DNA of 46,469 nt from Cryobacterium sp. (GTDB taxonomy: Bacteria > Actinomycetota > Actinomycetes > Actinomycetales > Microbacteriaceae), in assembly GCA_019639015.1 (NCBI GenBank), contig JAHBSS010000009.1:1-46469 (forward strand), written 5' to 3'. The position numbers were made by a program, and so were the translations under genes. Within the stretch, counting starts at the first letter, position 1; each line of letters starts with the position of its first letter. The notes under the pieces are model-generated. The model saw nothing but the letters and a program-made list of their open reading frames with translations. It had not been told where the DNA came from and made no database searches. Of the stretch, positions 17,312 through 27,322 are shown in pieces.

Positions 17312-17335
17312 CTCAACCAATGCTAAATGGTTGAG
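17312..17335. terminator. Hairpin between msrB and tRNA-Thr
   Basis: Arms CTCAACCA (17312-17319) and TGGTTGAG (17328-17335) with an 8-nt loop. There is no U-tract on the msrB strand, so it may be a processing or weak termination structure. Confidence 0.45.
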
Positions 17336-17346
17336 ACGGTGCCGAG

Positions 17347-17748
17347 TTACGCTTTCGGCTGGAAACTAAGAGAAACAGAGTTCATGCAGTATCGATCTCC
17401 AGTTGGCGTTTGCGGAGCATCATCAAAAACGTGACCCAAGTGTGAACCGCAATTAGCGCAACGAACCTCGACCCGTTGCATTCCGAGAGTCGAATCTTTC
17501 AACAGAACCACGGCATCCTCTTGAGACGGGATGTAGAAGCTCGGCCAACCGCAGTGCGAGTCAAACTTCGCATCACTACGAAACAACTCGGCTCCGCATC
17601 CCTTGCAGCTATAAACACCCTCTCGACGTTCGTCGAGGAGCTCTCCAGTCCAAGGGCGCTCTGTACCAGCTTGCCTTAGTACCGCAAACTCTTCGGGGCT
17701 CAGCTTCGCCCGCCATTGGTCTTCGGTAAGGTTCTTTGCGGCTTCCAT
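17347..17748 (-). CDS. msrB: Peptide-methionine (R)-S-oxide reductase
   Basis: Repairs methionine-R-sulfoxide in proteins. 133 residues from ATG 17748 with AAAGGA 7 nt upstream. The structural zinc site is formed by CKGCG and CANCG; the catalytic cysteine is in [11 protein letters not shown], and [11 protein letters not shown] and [13 protein letters not shown] are family blocks. No msrA is fused or adjacent. Cytoplasmic. Confidence 0.94.
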   Translation of the reverse strand: MEAAKNLTEDQWRAKLSPEEFAVLRQAGTERPWTGELLDERREGVYSCKGCGAELFRSDAKFDSHCGWPSFYIPSQEDAVVLLKDSTLGMQRVEVRCANCGSHLGHVFDDAPQTPTGDRYCMNSVSLSFQPKA

Positions 17749-17916
17749 GTTCAAGTCCTTTCAAACTGTTTTCAAGATAGTTCAACTATGAACAATGTTG
17801 AGTTGTTCCATGGCCGGGGTGGATTGTTCTAAAAAACAGGTTGAATTGACGGATGCGAATCCGCAAGGCTAGTTGGGTTCACAATTGACGAAATAGTTGC
17901 GTGAAGGTGGTCGAAC

Positions 17917-18867
17917 TTGGAACGAGGCACTGCGGATTGGTATCGACAATTCGCGGAAGAATGCAAAGACCAAAGTGCGATCTTCGAGGACTGGGCCCTG
18001 GGCATTGCCGAAGATCCCCAGATTATTAGCCTCATCGATTCGCTTCCGTTTCAGAAGCGCCAACCCAATTTGATCTTTGCTGTTTCGAGACTGCTCGGTG
18101 CGCCAGTTTCGGAGTTCGCAGAGTTTCGAACGTGGCTAGTAAGCAATTGGCAACAAGTTTCAGCCGAGGCTGCCACTCGCTCCACCCAGACAAATGAGCC
18201 AAGAAGATGTGCGGCGCTAATTGCCGCGCTTGGCTTGATTGAAGAACCAATTTCGCTCATCGAGATAGGTGCAAGTGCTGGGCTTTGCATGCAACCAGAT
18301 CGATATAGCTATCAATTTGGTGAAGCGAGACTTGACCCGGTGAGCGGTCCATCCCGGCTGTTGATCGAGAGCGCTTCAAGTTCAAGTGTCCCGATTCCAA
18401 GTGCAATGCCAAACATCGCTTGGCGTGCAGGGGTTGACCTCAATCCGTTGAATGTTCTAAACGACACGGATGTCAAATGGCTTGAAACTCTGGTTTGGCC
18501 GGAGCAAAGAGACAGGCTTGAGCGCGTGCGGCTTGCGATCGAGATCGCACGATTAGACCCTCCCAGAATCATCAAAGCCGACGCCCTGCTTGGGTTGAAG
18601 CAATTGCTCGAGTTAGCGCCATCCGAGTCTCGAATTGTCGTTTCTACACCGGCCGTACTCGTCTATCTTCCCTATCTCAAACGGATGGAACTCGTCGAAG
18701 AGATTGTCTCTCGAGACATCGATTGGATATCTCTCGACGCTTTGAGGGTCCTTCCAGAGGTTGATGCGAAACTTCAAGATCCGAAACCGTTCCAGTTCAC
18801 TCTCTCAATGAATTCGAACCCTCTCGCCAACGTCGGTGCACACGGTCAATTTATCGAATGGATTTAG
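17917..18867 (+). CDS. DUF2332 family protein
   Basis: 316 residues; actinobacterial DUF2332 proteins have no settled function. The central LIEIGASAGLCMQPDRYSY looks like a Rossmann-fold cofactor loop as in SAM methyltransferases, and VVSTPAVLVYLPYLKR and ISLDALRVLP are family blocks; a methyltransferase role is only inference. The start is TTG 17917 with AAGGTGG upstream. It is divergent from msrB and 59 nt before the DUF3263 gene. Confidence 0.8.
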   Translation: MERGTADWYRQFAEECKDQSAIFEDWALGIAEDPQIISLIDSLPFQKRQPNLIFAVSRLLGAPVSEFAEFRTWLVSNWQQVSAEAATRSTQTNEPRRCAALIAALGLIEEPISLIEIGASAGLCMQPDRYSYQFGEARLDPVSGPSRLLIESASSSSVPIPSAMPNIAWRAGVDLNPLNVLNDTDVKWLETLVWPEQRDRLERVRLAIEIARLDPPRIIKADALLGLKQLLELAPSESRIVVSTPAVLVYLPYLKRMELVEEIVSRDIDWISLDALRVLPEVDAKLQDPKPFQFTLSMNSNPLANVGAHGQFIEWI

Positions 18868-18926
18868 TCGGCTCGCCTAAACGGCGGTGTGACCGGTTGC
18901 AAATATTGTTTATTGCAGGAGGAAAC

Positions 18927-19220
18927 GTGATTTCGGTTGATTCGTCGCCTGTGAACCCTGTCGAAGATTCTCTCGGCGAATTCGAATTGCGTGTCCTCGA
19001 ATTTGAACGTAGGAATCCGCAAACCGGTGGAACTAAAGCGGATGCAGTAAGAACTCAGCTTGGAATTTCAGCCGCACGCTACTATCAGGTACTGAATCTT
19101 GTTATCGATTCCCCCGCTGCACTTGCGTATGATCCGATGTTGATTCGAAGATTACTTCGGATTCGCGAGAGCAGAATGAAAGCAAGGTTCGCAATTCGCA
19201 CAAAAGTTTCGGCAAACTAG
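18927..19220 (+). CDS. DUF3263 protein, small helix-turn-helix-like
   Basis: 97 residues from GTG 18927, with AGGAGG 4 nt upstream. The region LGEFELRVLEFERRNPQTGG, then KADAVRTQLGISAARYYQVL, is the DUF3263 domain and looks like a sigma-70 region 4 or HTH fold with a basic C-terminus (RIRESRMKARFAIR). Probably DNA-binding; no target is known to me. It is followed by the LytR_C gene and groL, a conserved actinobacterial order. Confidence 0.82.
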   Translation: MISVDSSPVNPVEDSLGEFELRVLEFERRNPQTGGTKADAVRTQLGISAARYYQVLNLVIDSPAALAYDPMLIRRLLRIRESRMKARFAIRTKVSAN

Positions 19221-19244
19221 TGCCGACAACCGGATGAGAGATCG

Positions 19245-19817
19245 ATGCCTTCTTACCCCCGAGATCGATTTGATGAAGTTCCAACCGACCTGTTAAGAGT
19301 CGGGTCTCACAGAGCGCCCAAGAAAAGAGGGCGTGGTTGGATTGCGTTCGGTTGGGCGACACTAGCGACAGTGATACTGACTCTCGGTGGTCTCGTTGGA
19401 CTCGCGGCGATCAACAGCAGCATCAACTTTGACTTGCCGTTCTTTAGAGGCGAACCGATCGACACTCCTTCGCCAACCCAGACTCCGACTGCTGAACCGA
19501 CAATCGCGCCGGATGTGCCGATTTCGGTCTTGAACGGGACCCCGACCACGGGATTGGCGAATCAAGTAGGCGATCTTCTCGTTGAGAAAGGTTGGGGTGG
19601 CGCAGCGATCGGCGTAGGAAGTCGTGCGAATTCATCCTCGACAGATATCGACAAGACGATCGTGTATTACTCAGATCCCTCCTATGAGGGAGCAGCTCGG
19701 GGCCTAGTCCTTGCACTTGGATTTGGCGAGATACAGCTTTCAACAGATTTCACTGGTGCCCCGCTCACGGTTGTAATTGGAGCGGACTACACGCCCGCTC
19801 CTCCAGCTACACCGTAA
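19245..19817 (+). CDS. LytR_C-domain membrane protein
   Basis: 190 residues. A basic cytoplasmic N-terminus (SHRAPKKRGRG), one membrane helix (about 33-57), a Thr/Pro linker (DTPSPTQTPTAEPT) and an extracytoplasmic LytR_C domain (ISVLNGTPTTGLANQVGDLL to VVIGADYTP). LytR_C domains accompany enzymes attaching glycopolymers to the cell wall; here there is no LCP catalytic domain, so it may be an accessory factor. It starts 24 nt after the DUF3263 gene. Confidence 0.82.
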   Translation: MPSYPRDRFDEVPTDLLRVGSHRAPKKRGRGWIAFGWATLATVILTLGGLVGLAAINSSINFDLPFFRGEPIDTPSPTQTPTAEPTIAPDVPISVLNGTPTTGLANQVGDLLVEKGWGGAAIGVGSRANSSSTDIDKTIVYYSDPSYEGAARGLVLALGFGEIQLSTDFTGAPLTVVIGADYTPAPPATP

Positions 19818-19828
19818 GGAGAGTTGTC

Positions 19829-19850
19829 GCATCCGAATGCTTTCGGATGC
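19829..19850. terminator. Hairpin after the LytR_C gene
   Basis: GCATCCGA (19829-19836) and TCGGATGC (19843-19850) with a 6-nt loop, 11 nt after the LytR_C stop and just before the CIRCE elements. No T tract, so a weak terminator at most. Confidence 0.4.
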
Positions 19851-19857
19851 CTGGCTT

Positions 19858-21587
<1,730 letters not shown>

Positions 21588-21605
21588 ACCAAGATCCACA
21601 AACAT

Positions 21606-21643
21606 CAAGGGCGGCTCCGATTGGGGCCGCCCTTGAACTTTTT
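21606..21643 (+). terminator. Rho-independent terminator of groL
   Basis: Ten-base arms CAAGGGCGGC (21606-21615) and GCCGCCCTTG (21626-21635), loop TCCGATTGGG, then AAC and a run of five T. It lies 18 nt after the groL stop. Confidence 0.93.
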
Positions 21644-21650
21644 GGGGGAC

Positions 21651-21941
21651 TTATACGGAAAACATGCGAGCGTTGGCTATCTCGACTTCCGAGTAGTAAC
21701 GTCCCGCTTGCCCGAGTGCCTGACCGATTGAAGCCAAAGACTGTTCAACCTTTGCCTGAGTGGTCGTCCAGTCTAAGAGCACCGATTGGAACGCAGTTGC
21801 GGCGGGGCCAGTCCACGAGGACTGTAGGTCGGTAAGTTGGCTTTTCAATTGGTTTGCCTCGGCTTGAATCCTCGACATGGTGCTTTGAATGTTTCCGTGT
21901 GCACCAAGTACGGCTTCACTATCAACTTGAAATCTGGTCAA
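21651..21941 (-). CDS. WXG100 (ESAT-6-like) family protein
   Basis: 96 residues from TTG 21941, with AGAAAGG 9 nt upstream; size is typical for WXG100 proteins. The WXG turn is SSWTGPAATAF (Trp43-Gly45), flanked by two amphipathic helices, and the C-terminus has YYSEVE, matching the YxxxD/E export signal. Such proteins are secreted as helical-hairpin dimers by type VII systems. No ESX genes are in the window. It lies 94 nt after the sensor kinase gene on the same strand and may share its transcript. Confidence 0.85.
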   Translation of the reverse strand: MTRFQVDSEAVLGAHGNIQSTMSRIQAEANQLKSQLTDLQSSWTGPAATAFQSVLLDWTTTQAKVEQSLASIGQALGQAGRYYSEVEIANARMFSV

Positions 21942-22035
21942 AGTCTGCAACCTTTCTCGTGAGATATTCAGAAACCTAAGTTCGCGAGCGAGCACTCGGA
22001 AGCGCCGTAACAAGGTTGGGGAAAGCGAATGCTAT

Positions 22036-23670
22036 TTAGGAGTTGTTTAGGAGTAGCGGAAGAGCAATCCGGAACGTTGCCCCGCCTCCCGGAGTTTCGA
22101 GAACTTCAATCGATCCTTTGTGTGCAGCGATGATGCCGGAAACGATCGCTAGTCCAAGTCCCGTGCCTCCCGTTTGCCGAGTGCGTGAGTTGTCCGCCCG
22201 CCAGAATCGTTGGAAAATCTTGTCGCGAATTTGTGGTGGGATGCCGTCGCCGTGATCGACAACATCTAGCATCCCTAGTCCTTTTGCCGGATTTACGTGA
22301 ACGACAAGTTCTAGAGGGCTAGCCGCTGGGCTAAACCGCATCGCGTTTCCGAGCAAATTTGTGATCACTTGGCGAATCTTGTTTTCCTCTGCGAGCACAA
22401 TTGCTGGCACTTCGAGTTCCGGCTCGATGGTTTTTCCAGTGTCTGCAACTTTCGGCATCGCTTTTTCGCGACGAGAGCGAAGTCGTGAAAGCGTCGCACC
22501 AGCAAACGCGATCGGGCCGGTTGTGGTTGGAACCGGTTTACCGTTACCGCCCCCGCGACGTTTAGAAGTCGCCGGTTCGGGGGCTTGCGGTGGCGGTACC
22601 GAGTCGGGTGCGGCGACGATTACCTCGACGGCGCGGTCAGGGGCGGATGCCATTGCATCAAGCGCAGCATCCCTCGCAAGTGGCACAAGGTCAACCGGTG
22701 CCAATTGCAGGGGTTTAGCCTCATCAAGTCTTGCAAGCACAAGCAAGTCCTGAACCAATTCCCCCATGCGCACCGCTTCCTTCTCGATGCGGTCCATAGC
22801 TTGGGCGACGTCTTCACCAGTCTGCAGGGCACCCATTCGGTAAAGCTCGGCGTAGCCTCTAACCGTCACAAGCGGGGTGCGAAGTTCGTGGCTTGCATCG
22901 CCGACGAACTGACGCATTTGATCGATAGTTTTAGCGCGGTCGGCAAATGCGCGGTCAATTCGGTTCAACATGGTGTTCAAACTTCGATTGAGCCGGCCAA
23001 CTTCGGTATTTGGGGTAGCGCCAGGCAATCTCTGACTGAAGTCTCCGCTAGCAATTGCTGCCGCTGTAGCCTCAACCTCACGAAGCGGAGCAAACGTTGC
23101 GGTAACGAGTAGCCGAGTCAAGGCACCGCCAAGAATTACAACCGTCAGTCCGAACCCCAAGAACACGGCAGTGTATTGCGAAATCGTTGCGTTTATATCA
23201 GTGAGGCCAAGTCCAACCGAAAGAGTGACAATTGCGCCGGTTGCGTCATCCTGATACGGAGCGGACACCACGCGCCACTGCTTAGTTCGATCCGAGTTCC
23301 AGAGAGTTAGCGGTACTCCACCTTGAGCCTTCACGAGATCTAGACTCATTCCGTCGACAACAGGCTGAGTTGAATCGTCTGGCCGGTTGCTGCAAAGCAG
23401 GTTTCCAGAAATCGAAATGATTGCAACGAAATACTGGCTTGGGCCGGAAGCCCGATCACAAGTGTCTTGGATGCCGAGATCGAGAGCGCGAAGATCGATA
23501 GCGGTTGCGGAGACCTTTCGGTCGACTTCGTTTACGAGATAGTTGCGTAAAACCGTCATCGTTCCGACGCCGGCAACCAACAACCCAACGGTTAACAGCA
23601 AGACCGTCACCGCTGTCGTCTTCGTTCGAAGCGAAACGCGGTTCCACCACTGTGATAGCTGATCGTGCAT
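22036..23670 (-). CDS. Sensor histidine kinase with extracytoplasmic domain (TcrY/TrcS-like)
   Basis: 544 residues. Two membrane helices (about 19-41 and 168-190) enclose an extracytoplasmic sensor of about 125 residues with two cysteines (Cys71, Cys93). HAMP (about 190-243), HisKA with His261 in DASHELRTPLV, and HATPase with NLLGNAMRFSP, DHGDGIP and GGTGLGLAIVSGII follow. An insert of about 65 residues rich in Pro, Arg and Gly (about 356-420) separates the dimerisation and ATPase parts, which is unusual. The signal is unknown. It follows its response regulator by 47 nt. Confidence 0.88.
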   Translation of the reverse strand: MHDQLSQWWNRVSLRTKTTAVTVLLLTVGLLVAGVGTMTVLRNYLVNEVDRKVSATAIDLRALDLGIQDTCDRASGPSQYFVAIISISGNLLCSNRPDDSTQPVVDGMSLDLVKAQGGVPLTLWNSDRTKQWRVVSAPYQDDATGAIVTLSVGLGLTDINATISQYTAVFLGFGLTVVILGGALTRLLVTATFAPLREVEATAAAIASGDFSQRLPGATPNTEVGRLNRSLNTMLNRIDRAFADRAKTIDQMRQFVGDASHELRTPLVTVRGYAELYRMGALQTGEDVAQAMDRIEKEAVRMGELVQDLLVLARLDEAKPLQLAPVDLVPLARDAALDAMASAPDRAVEVIVAAPDSVPPPQAPEPATSKRRGGGNGKPVPTTTGPIAFAGATLSRLRSRREKAMPKVADTGKTIEPELEVPAIVLAEENKIRQVITNLLGNAMRFSPAASPLELVVHVNPAKGLGMLDVVDHGDGIPPQIRDKIFQRFWRADNSRTRQTGGTGLGLAIVSGIIAAHKGSIEVLETPGGGATFRIALPLLLNNS

Positions 23671-23717
23671 CAGTTCACAAGGCTAACGGGATTGTCTGAA
23701 AATCGAACCCGAGCAGT

Positions 23718-24410
23718 CTAAACCTTTGCTGATTTCAGCATGTAGCCAAAGCCGCGCTTGGTCTGAATTACCGGCTCGTCAGAGAACTGATCAAGCTTGC
23801 GCCGTAAGTAGGAGATGTATGACTCGACGATTCCGGCATCCCCGTTGAAGTCGTATTCCCAAACGTGGTCAAGAATTTGGGCCTTGCTGAGCACTCGATT
23901 TGGATTCAACATCAAGTACCGAAGTAGCTTGAACTCGGTTGGGCTTAGTTCGATTGAGGTTTCACCGATCGTGACTTCGTGCGTGTCTTGATCCATCGTG
24001 AGGTCACCGGTTCGGATGATTGCGTCCTCTTCGCCCTGCATTGTCCGGCGCAGGATCGCCTTGATTCTGGCAACAATCTCGTCGAGGCTGAACGGCTTTG
24101 TTACATAGTCGTCCCCACCAACGGTTAGTCCGGTGATTTTGTCCTCGGTGTCATCCTTGGCTGTCAAGAACAAAATCGGTGCTGTATAACCGCTTGCTCT
24201 CAATCGCTTTGTCACTCCAAAGCCATTCATGTCGGGGAGCATGACGTCAAGGATGATGAGGTCAGGTTCTTCTTCAAGTACCGCAGAAATGGTTTGAGCT
24301 CCATTGCCTACGGCTCGCACCGCAAAGCCAGCGAATCGCAGACTCGTGGTTAGCAGGTCTCTGATGTTTGGTTCGTCATCTACGATGAGGATCTTTGGCC
24401 CATTACTCAT
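23718..24410 (-). CDS. OmpR-family response regulator (TrcR/TcrX-like)
   Basis: 230 residues from ATG 24410. Receiver: ILIVDDEPN, phosphoacceptor Asp55 in LIILDVMLPD, VTKPFSLDEI. Winged helix: LSPTEFKLLRYLMLN, SKAQILDHVWEYDFNGD and VESYISYLRRKLD, the wording of the TrcR/TcrX group. There is no ribosome site; GATACT at 24423-24418 lies 7 nt upstream of ATG, consistent with a leaderless message. It forms an operon with the kinase and perhaps the WXG100 gene. Confidence 0.9.
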   Translation of the reverse strand: MSNGPKILIVDDEPNIRDLLTTSLRFAGFAVRAVGNGAQTISAVLEEEPDLIILDVMLPDMNGFGVTKRLRASGYTAPILFLTAKDDTEDKITGLTVGGDDYVTKPFSLDEIVARIKAILRRTMQGEEDAIIRTGDLTMDQDTHEVTIGETSIELSPTEFKLLRYLMLNPNRVLSKAQILDHVWEYDFNGDAGIVESYISYLRRKLDQFSDEPVIQTKRGFGYMLKSAKV

Positions 24411-24504
24411 GCTCAAAGTATCTGCGTGTTCGCTGTGTGTTACCTGAGTGAGAGTTGATTCTTTGTAGCGAACAATCTGAGTTCAGTGGGTGCAAACTTG
24501 AATC

Positions 24505-24672
24505 ATGGAATCTGTCGACCGCGAACGCGAGGATGAAGTCCAAAGCGAGTTTTCATCCCAAGGTGAGTCAGTTTGTTGGCTCGGACAGGTTTGTCCAGAA
24601 TGCGGAGCTTTGATCGAGGCGCAACTGCCTGGCAAGTGTTGGCGGTGCGGAGAACTAGTCGCCCCGAGTTGA
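24505..24672 (+). CDS. 55-residue zinc-ribbon protein
   Basis: An acidic N-terminus (MESVDREREDEVQ) is followed by two CxxC knuckles, CPECG and CWRCG, separated by 13 residues, with another Cys at CWLGQV. This is a rubredoxin/zinc-ribbon arrangement and would bind one zinc. The gene is intact, in a divergent position to the response regulator. It converges with the SufR-like gene and the two coding ends overlap by 18 nt. Function unknown; a partner to a nucleic acid or protein complex is likely. Confidence 0.7.
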   Translation: MESVDREREDEVQSEFSSQGESVCWLGQVCPECGALIEAQLPGKCWRCGELVAPS

Positions 24673-25323
24673 TGAGATCTCTGCGCAACATCCACCAGCC
24701 GGGGAGATGAATCGCACTCGCTTTGGGTCTTCGCCCACTCCGGTCGCAACACCTTCGAGAAAAGCGCAGTTTGCGTGGCAGATGATTTCGGCGTGACTTT
24801 GGGCAAGCTGGTGGAACGGGCAGTTTGTAAGAGTGATTGTGCCGTTGGCGTCGTTTCGGGGCTCATAGCCGCAAGCTTCCAGAGCGGTTTCGATCTTGCC
24901 TGATTGCTCGCCGATTTTTCGACCGGTCTCAACAGCAACCTTGGTGAGCGCCTCTCGCACCGGCTTTCCGGAGCGATCCGATTCCTCAACGGCGGCAGCC
25001 AAAAGGTCTCCAGCTAGCTCATACCGGCGAGCGGGGAACGAAATCGAAATTTCCCGCGCCGCTCGCCGATAGAGCTTAGATGGACGCCCTGCCCCCGGAC
25101 CGCTTCGCCCGCTCAAGCGACGGAACTCGGTCTCAAGCATCCCTTCTTCTTCGAGTCGGTCGAGGTGAAACGCGGCGGTGCTGCGAGGTACCCCGACGGC
25201 CTTCGCAGCATCCTCCCTACTCACCGCGTTTTCACTTCGACAAACGAAATCGAACAGTGCACGCCGTTGTGGGTCGCTGATTGCAGCGACGGCGGCGACT
25301 TGTTCACTTCTCGACTCACTCAC
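24655..25323 (-). CDS. SufR-like winged-helix regulator with a C-terminal cysteine cluster
   Basis: 222 residues from GTG 25323. The N-terminal winged helix (ISDPQRRALFDFV, VPRSTAAFHLDRLEEEGML) precedes GRPSKLYRR and a sensory domain. C-terminal cysteines at about 168, 182, 186, 212 and 213 (TNCPFH, IICHANCAF, GGCCAEI) resemble the [4Fe-4S] site of SufR, the repressor of Fe-S assembly genes; no suf genes are here. The start is supported by TATGAT at 25335-25330, 6 nt upstream, and absence of a ribosome site. It is divergent from the folE operon and likely controls it in response to Fe-S or redox state. Confidence 0.78.
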   Translation of the reverse strand: MSESRSEQVAAVAAISDPQRRALFDFVCRSENAVSREDAAKAVGVPRSTAAFHLDRLEEEGMLETEFRRLSGRSGPGAGRPSKLYRRAAREISISFPARRYELAGDLLAAAVEESDRSGKPVREALTKVAVETGRKIGEQSGKIETALEACGYEPRNDANGTITLTNCPFHQLAQSHAEIICHANCAFLEGVATGVGEDPKRVRFISPAGGCCAEISSTRGD

Positions 25324-25329
25324 AAACAC

Positions 25330-25390
25330 ATCATAACTCTAAAATAGTCAATCTTGACAAAAGAAATTATTTGGAACTACTGTTAATGCG
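25330..25390. promoter_or_regulatory. Overlapping divergent leaderless promoters with a GTCAA-TC-TTGAC dyad
   Basis: For folE: TTGACA (25354-25359), 18-nt spacer, TACTGT (25378-25383), then 6 nt to GTG 25390. For the regulator: TATGAT (25335-25330), then 6 nt to GTG 25323. The dyad GTCAA-TC-TTGAC at 25347-25358 overlaps the folE -35 box and lies between the two promoters, a good operator position. Confidence 0.6.
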
Positions 25391-26052
25391 TGACTAGTAA
25401 AGACGCAGAAGCAACGAACCGTGCTGAACGAGAACGCGCCGCAGAAAAGTCGGCTTCCGTTTCACCACTTCACGCAGTTGAGGTTTCGGATAGCGGGATT
25501 CAAGTAAAGCGGGCTGAAGCGGCAGTCTCAGAATTACTTGCAGCTTTAGGTCGTGATGTTTCAGATCCAAACCTGCAAGAAACGCCGAGGCGTGTAGTTG
25601 CTAGCTTTGTCGAGCAGTTAACTCCGCGCGAATTTTCCATGACCACGTTTGCAAACGATGACGGTTACGACGAGTTGGTTTTAGTTCGAGACATCCCATT
25701 TCATTCACTTTGCGAACACCACTTGCTTCCATTCCGAGGAGTTGCCCACGTTGGCTACTTGCCGGGGGATCGAATCGTCGGGATTTCAAAGCTTGCCCGG
25801 ACCGTCGAACTGTTTTCTCGGGATCTACAAGTGCAGGAACGGCTAACGAAGCAAATCGCGGATTACTTAGAAGACAAGTTGCAACCGCGCGGGGTAGGTG
25901 TGGTTCTTGAGGCGGAGCACATGTGTATGACACTTCGGGGAGCGCAAGCCGCTGGCTCAATAACTACCACTTCGACTTTCAAGGGTGCGCTAACGAAAGA
26001 CAGCGCTTTGCGCCGTCGATTCTTACCCGCATTGGGCGATTTGACCGCATAG
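25390..26052 (+). CDS. folE: GTP cyclohydrolase I
   Basis: Converts GTP to 7,8-dihydroneopterin triphosphate, the first step of folate and pterin synthesis. The zinc ligands are Cys108 and His111 in HSLCEHHLLPF and Cys179 in EHMCMTLRG; GISKLARTVELFSRDLQVQERL is the standard central block. Residues 1-35 form a polar extension. 220 residues. GTG 25390 lies at the expected transcription start, so the message is probably leaderless. It is the first gene of a four-gene operon lacking folB and folK. Confidence 0.92.
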   Translation: MTSKDAEATNRAERERAAEKSASVSPLHAVEVSDSGIQVKRAEAAVSELLAALGRDVSDPNLQETPRRVVASFVEQLTPREFSMTTFANDDGYDELVLVRDIPFHSLCEHHLLPFRGVAHVGYLPGDRIVGISKLARTVELFSRDLQVQERLTKQIADYLEDKLQPRGVGVVLEAEHMCMTLRGAQAAGSITTTSTFKGALTKDSALRRRFLPALGDLTA

Positions 26053-26092
26053 CTGAGCAACAACCGGCTCACAAGTTTGGAATGGAAGAGAT

Positions 26093-27322
26093 ATGTCTGA
26101 AAAGAAGCAGTTCATTATTGTCGGCGGCGGCCTAGCCGGTGTATCGGCCGCGGAAGAATTACGCAAGCAAGGATTTGACGGCGGCATCAAAATCGTCGGA
26201 AAAGAAAACCACGCACCATATATTCGTCCGCCACTTTCAAAGGGCTATTTGAACGGAAGCGATGGATTGGATGCCGTTTACGTTCACCCCGAAACTTGGT
26301 ACGGGGAAAACTCGATAGAACTCATGACTGGCACCAAGGTGTTTGGCGTAAATGCGCAAGACAAAGAAATTACGATTTCAGGCGGTCGGCCATTGAGTTA
26401 CGACAAGCTTCTACTTGCAACCGGGTCCTCGCCAAGATTGCTGACGATTGACGGTGCCGAACTTGGCGGCGTCTACTATTTGCGCACACTTGAGGATTCG
26501 CAGAAGTTGCGCGGTGAGCTCGCAGAAGGCGGTCGAAACCTTGTGCTAATTGGTTCTGGTTGGATTGGAATGGAAGTCGGTGCCACAGCGAGAACGCTTG
26601 GCAGCGAGGTCACAATTCTAGAACGCGACCCAATCCCTCTGGCAAACGCAATCGGGGACGAAATGGGCACGCTGTTCGCGGATTATCACCGCGAAAAAGG
26701 AGTCAAGCTTCGCACTTCAGTCATGGTTGAGCGCATTCTCGGCAACCACGGCAAGGTTACGGGAGTAGAGCTAGCAGGAGGAGAGGTAGTTCCGGCGGAC
26801 ATGGTGCTGATCGGTGTTGGAGCGGTGCCAAACGTTGCGCTCGCAGACGACGCTGGGATCATCACCGAAAACGGCATAGTCACGGACCAGGCAATGCAAA
26901 CTAGCGACCCGGATATTTTTGCCGCAGGTGACGTTGCAAATGCGTTCCATCCGCTGGCGAACATGCGACTGCGTAGTGAACACTGGGCGAACGCACTCAA
27001 CGAAGGACCGGCCGCTGCGCGCGGAATGCTTGGTCAAAATGAGAGTTTCGAAGACATCCCTTATTTCTATACGGATCAGTTCGACCTTGGAATGGAGTAT
27101 TCCGGTTACGGGCCGATGACTCGCGGGGCTGAAATCGTGTACCGGGGCGACAAGGCCGCTCGAGAGTTCGTTGCTTTCTGGATCAAGGATGAGCGAGTCG
27201 TCGCCGGCATGAACGTGAACGTTTGGGATGTCAACGAGCAAGTTCAGCGGCTAATCAAGTCGCAGAAAGTTGTTGACTTGTCAAAGCTCACTGACGCAAC
27301 CGTGCCGCTAGAGGAGATCTAG
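26093..27322 (+). CDS. FAD-dependent NAD(P)H:ferredoxin reductase-like oxidoreductase
   Basis: 409 residues of the BphA4/ThcD ferredoxin reductase family (related to AIF). FAD fold: FIIVGGGLAGVSAAEELR at the N-terminus; NAD(P)H fold: LVLIGSGWIGMEVGATAR; second FAD contact: IFAAGDVANAFHP. The C-terminal domain (YFYTDQFDLGMEYSGYG) is complete. Such enzymes pass electrons from NAD(P)H to a ferredoxin. It lies between folE and folP, 40 nt after the first and directly abutting the second, suggesting that the pathway has a reductive or Fe-S-dependent step. Confidence 0.87.
   Translation: MSEKKQFIIVGGGLAGVSAAEELRKQGFDGGIKIVGKENHAPYIRPPLSKGYLNGSDGLDAVYVHPETWYGENSIELMTGTKVFGVNAQDKEITISGGRPLSYDKLLLATGSSPRLLTIDGAELGGVYYLRTLEDSQKLRGELAEGGRNLVLIGSGWIGMEVGATARTLGSEVTILERDPIPLANAIGDEMGTLFADYHREKGVKLRTSVMVERILGNHGKVTGVELAGGEVVPADMVLIGVGAVPNVALADDAGIITENGIVTDQAMQTSDPDIFAAGDVANAFHPLANMRLRSEHWANALNEGPAAARGMLGQNESFEDIPYFYTDQFDLGMEYSGYGPMTRGAEIVYRGDKAAREFVAFWIKDERVVAGMNVNVWDVNEQVQRLIKSQKVVDLSKLTDATVPLEEI

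Noticed and set aside
17131-17316. Minus-strand ORF across tRNA-Thr
   Set aside because: It is a translation of the tRNA and the terminator repeats (SVGQSTALVKRGSSVRIRQG type artefact).
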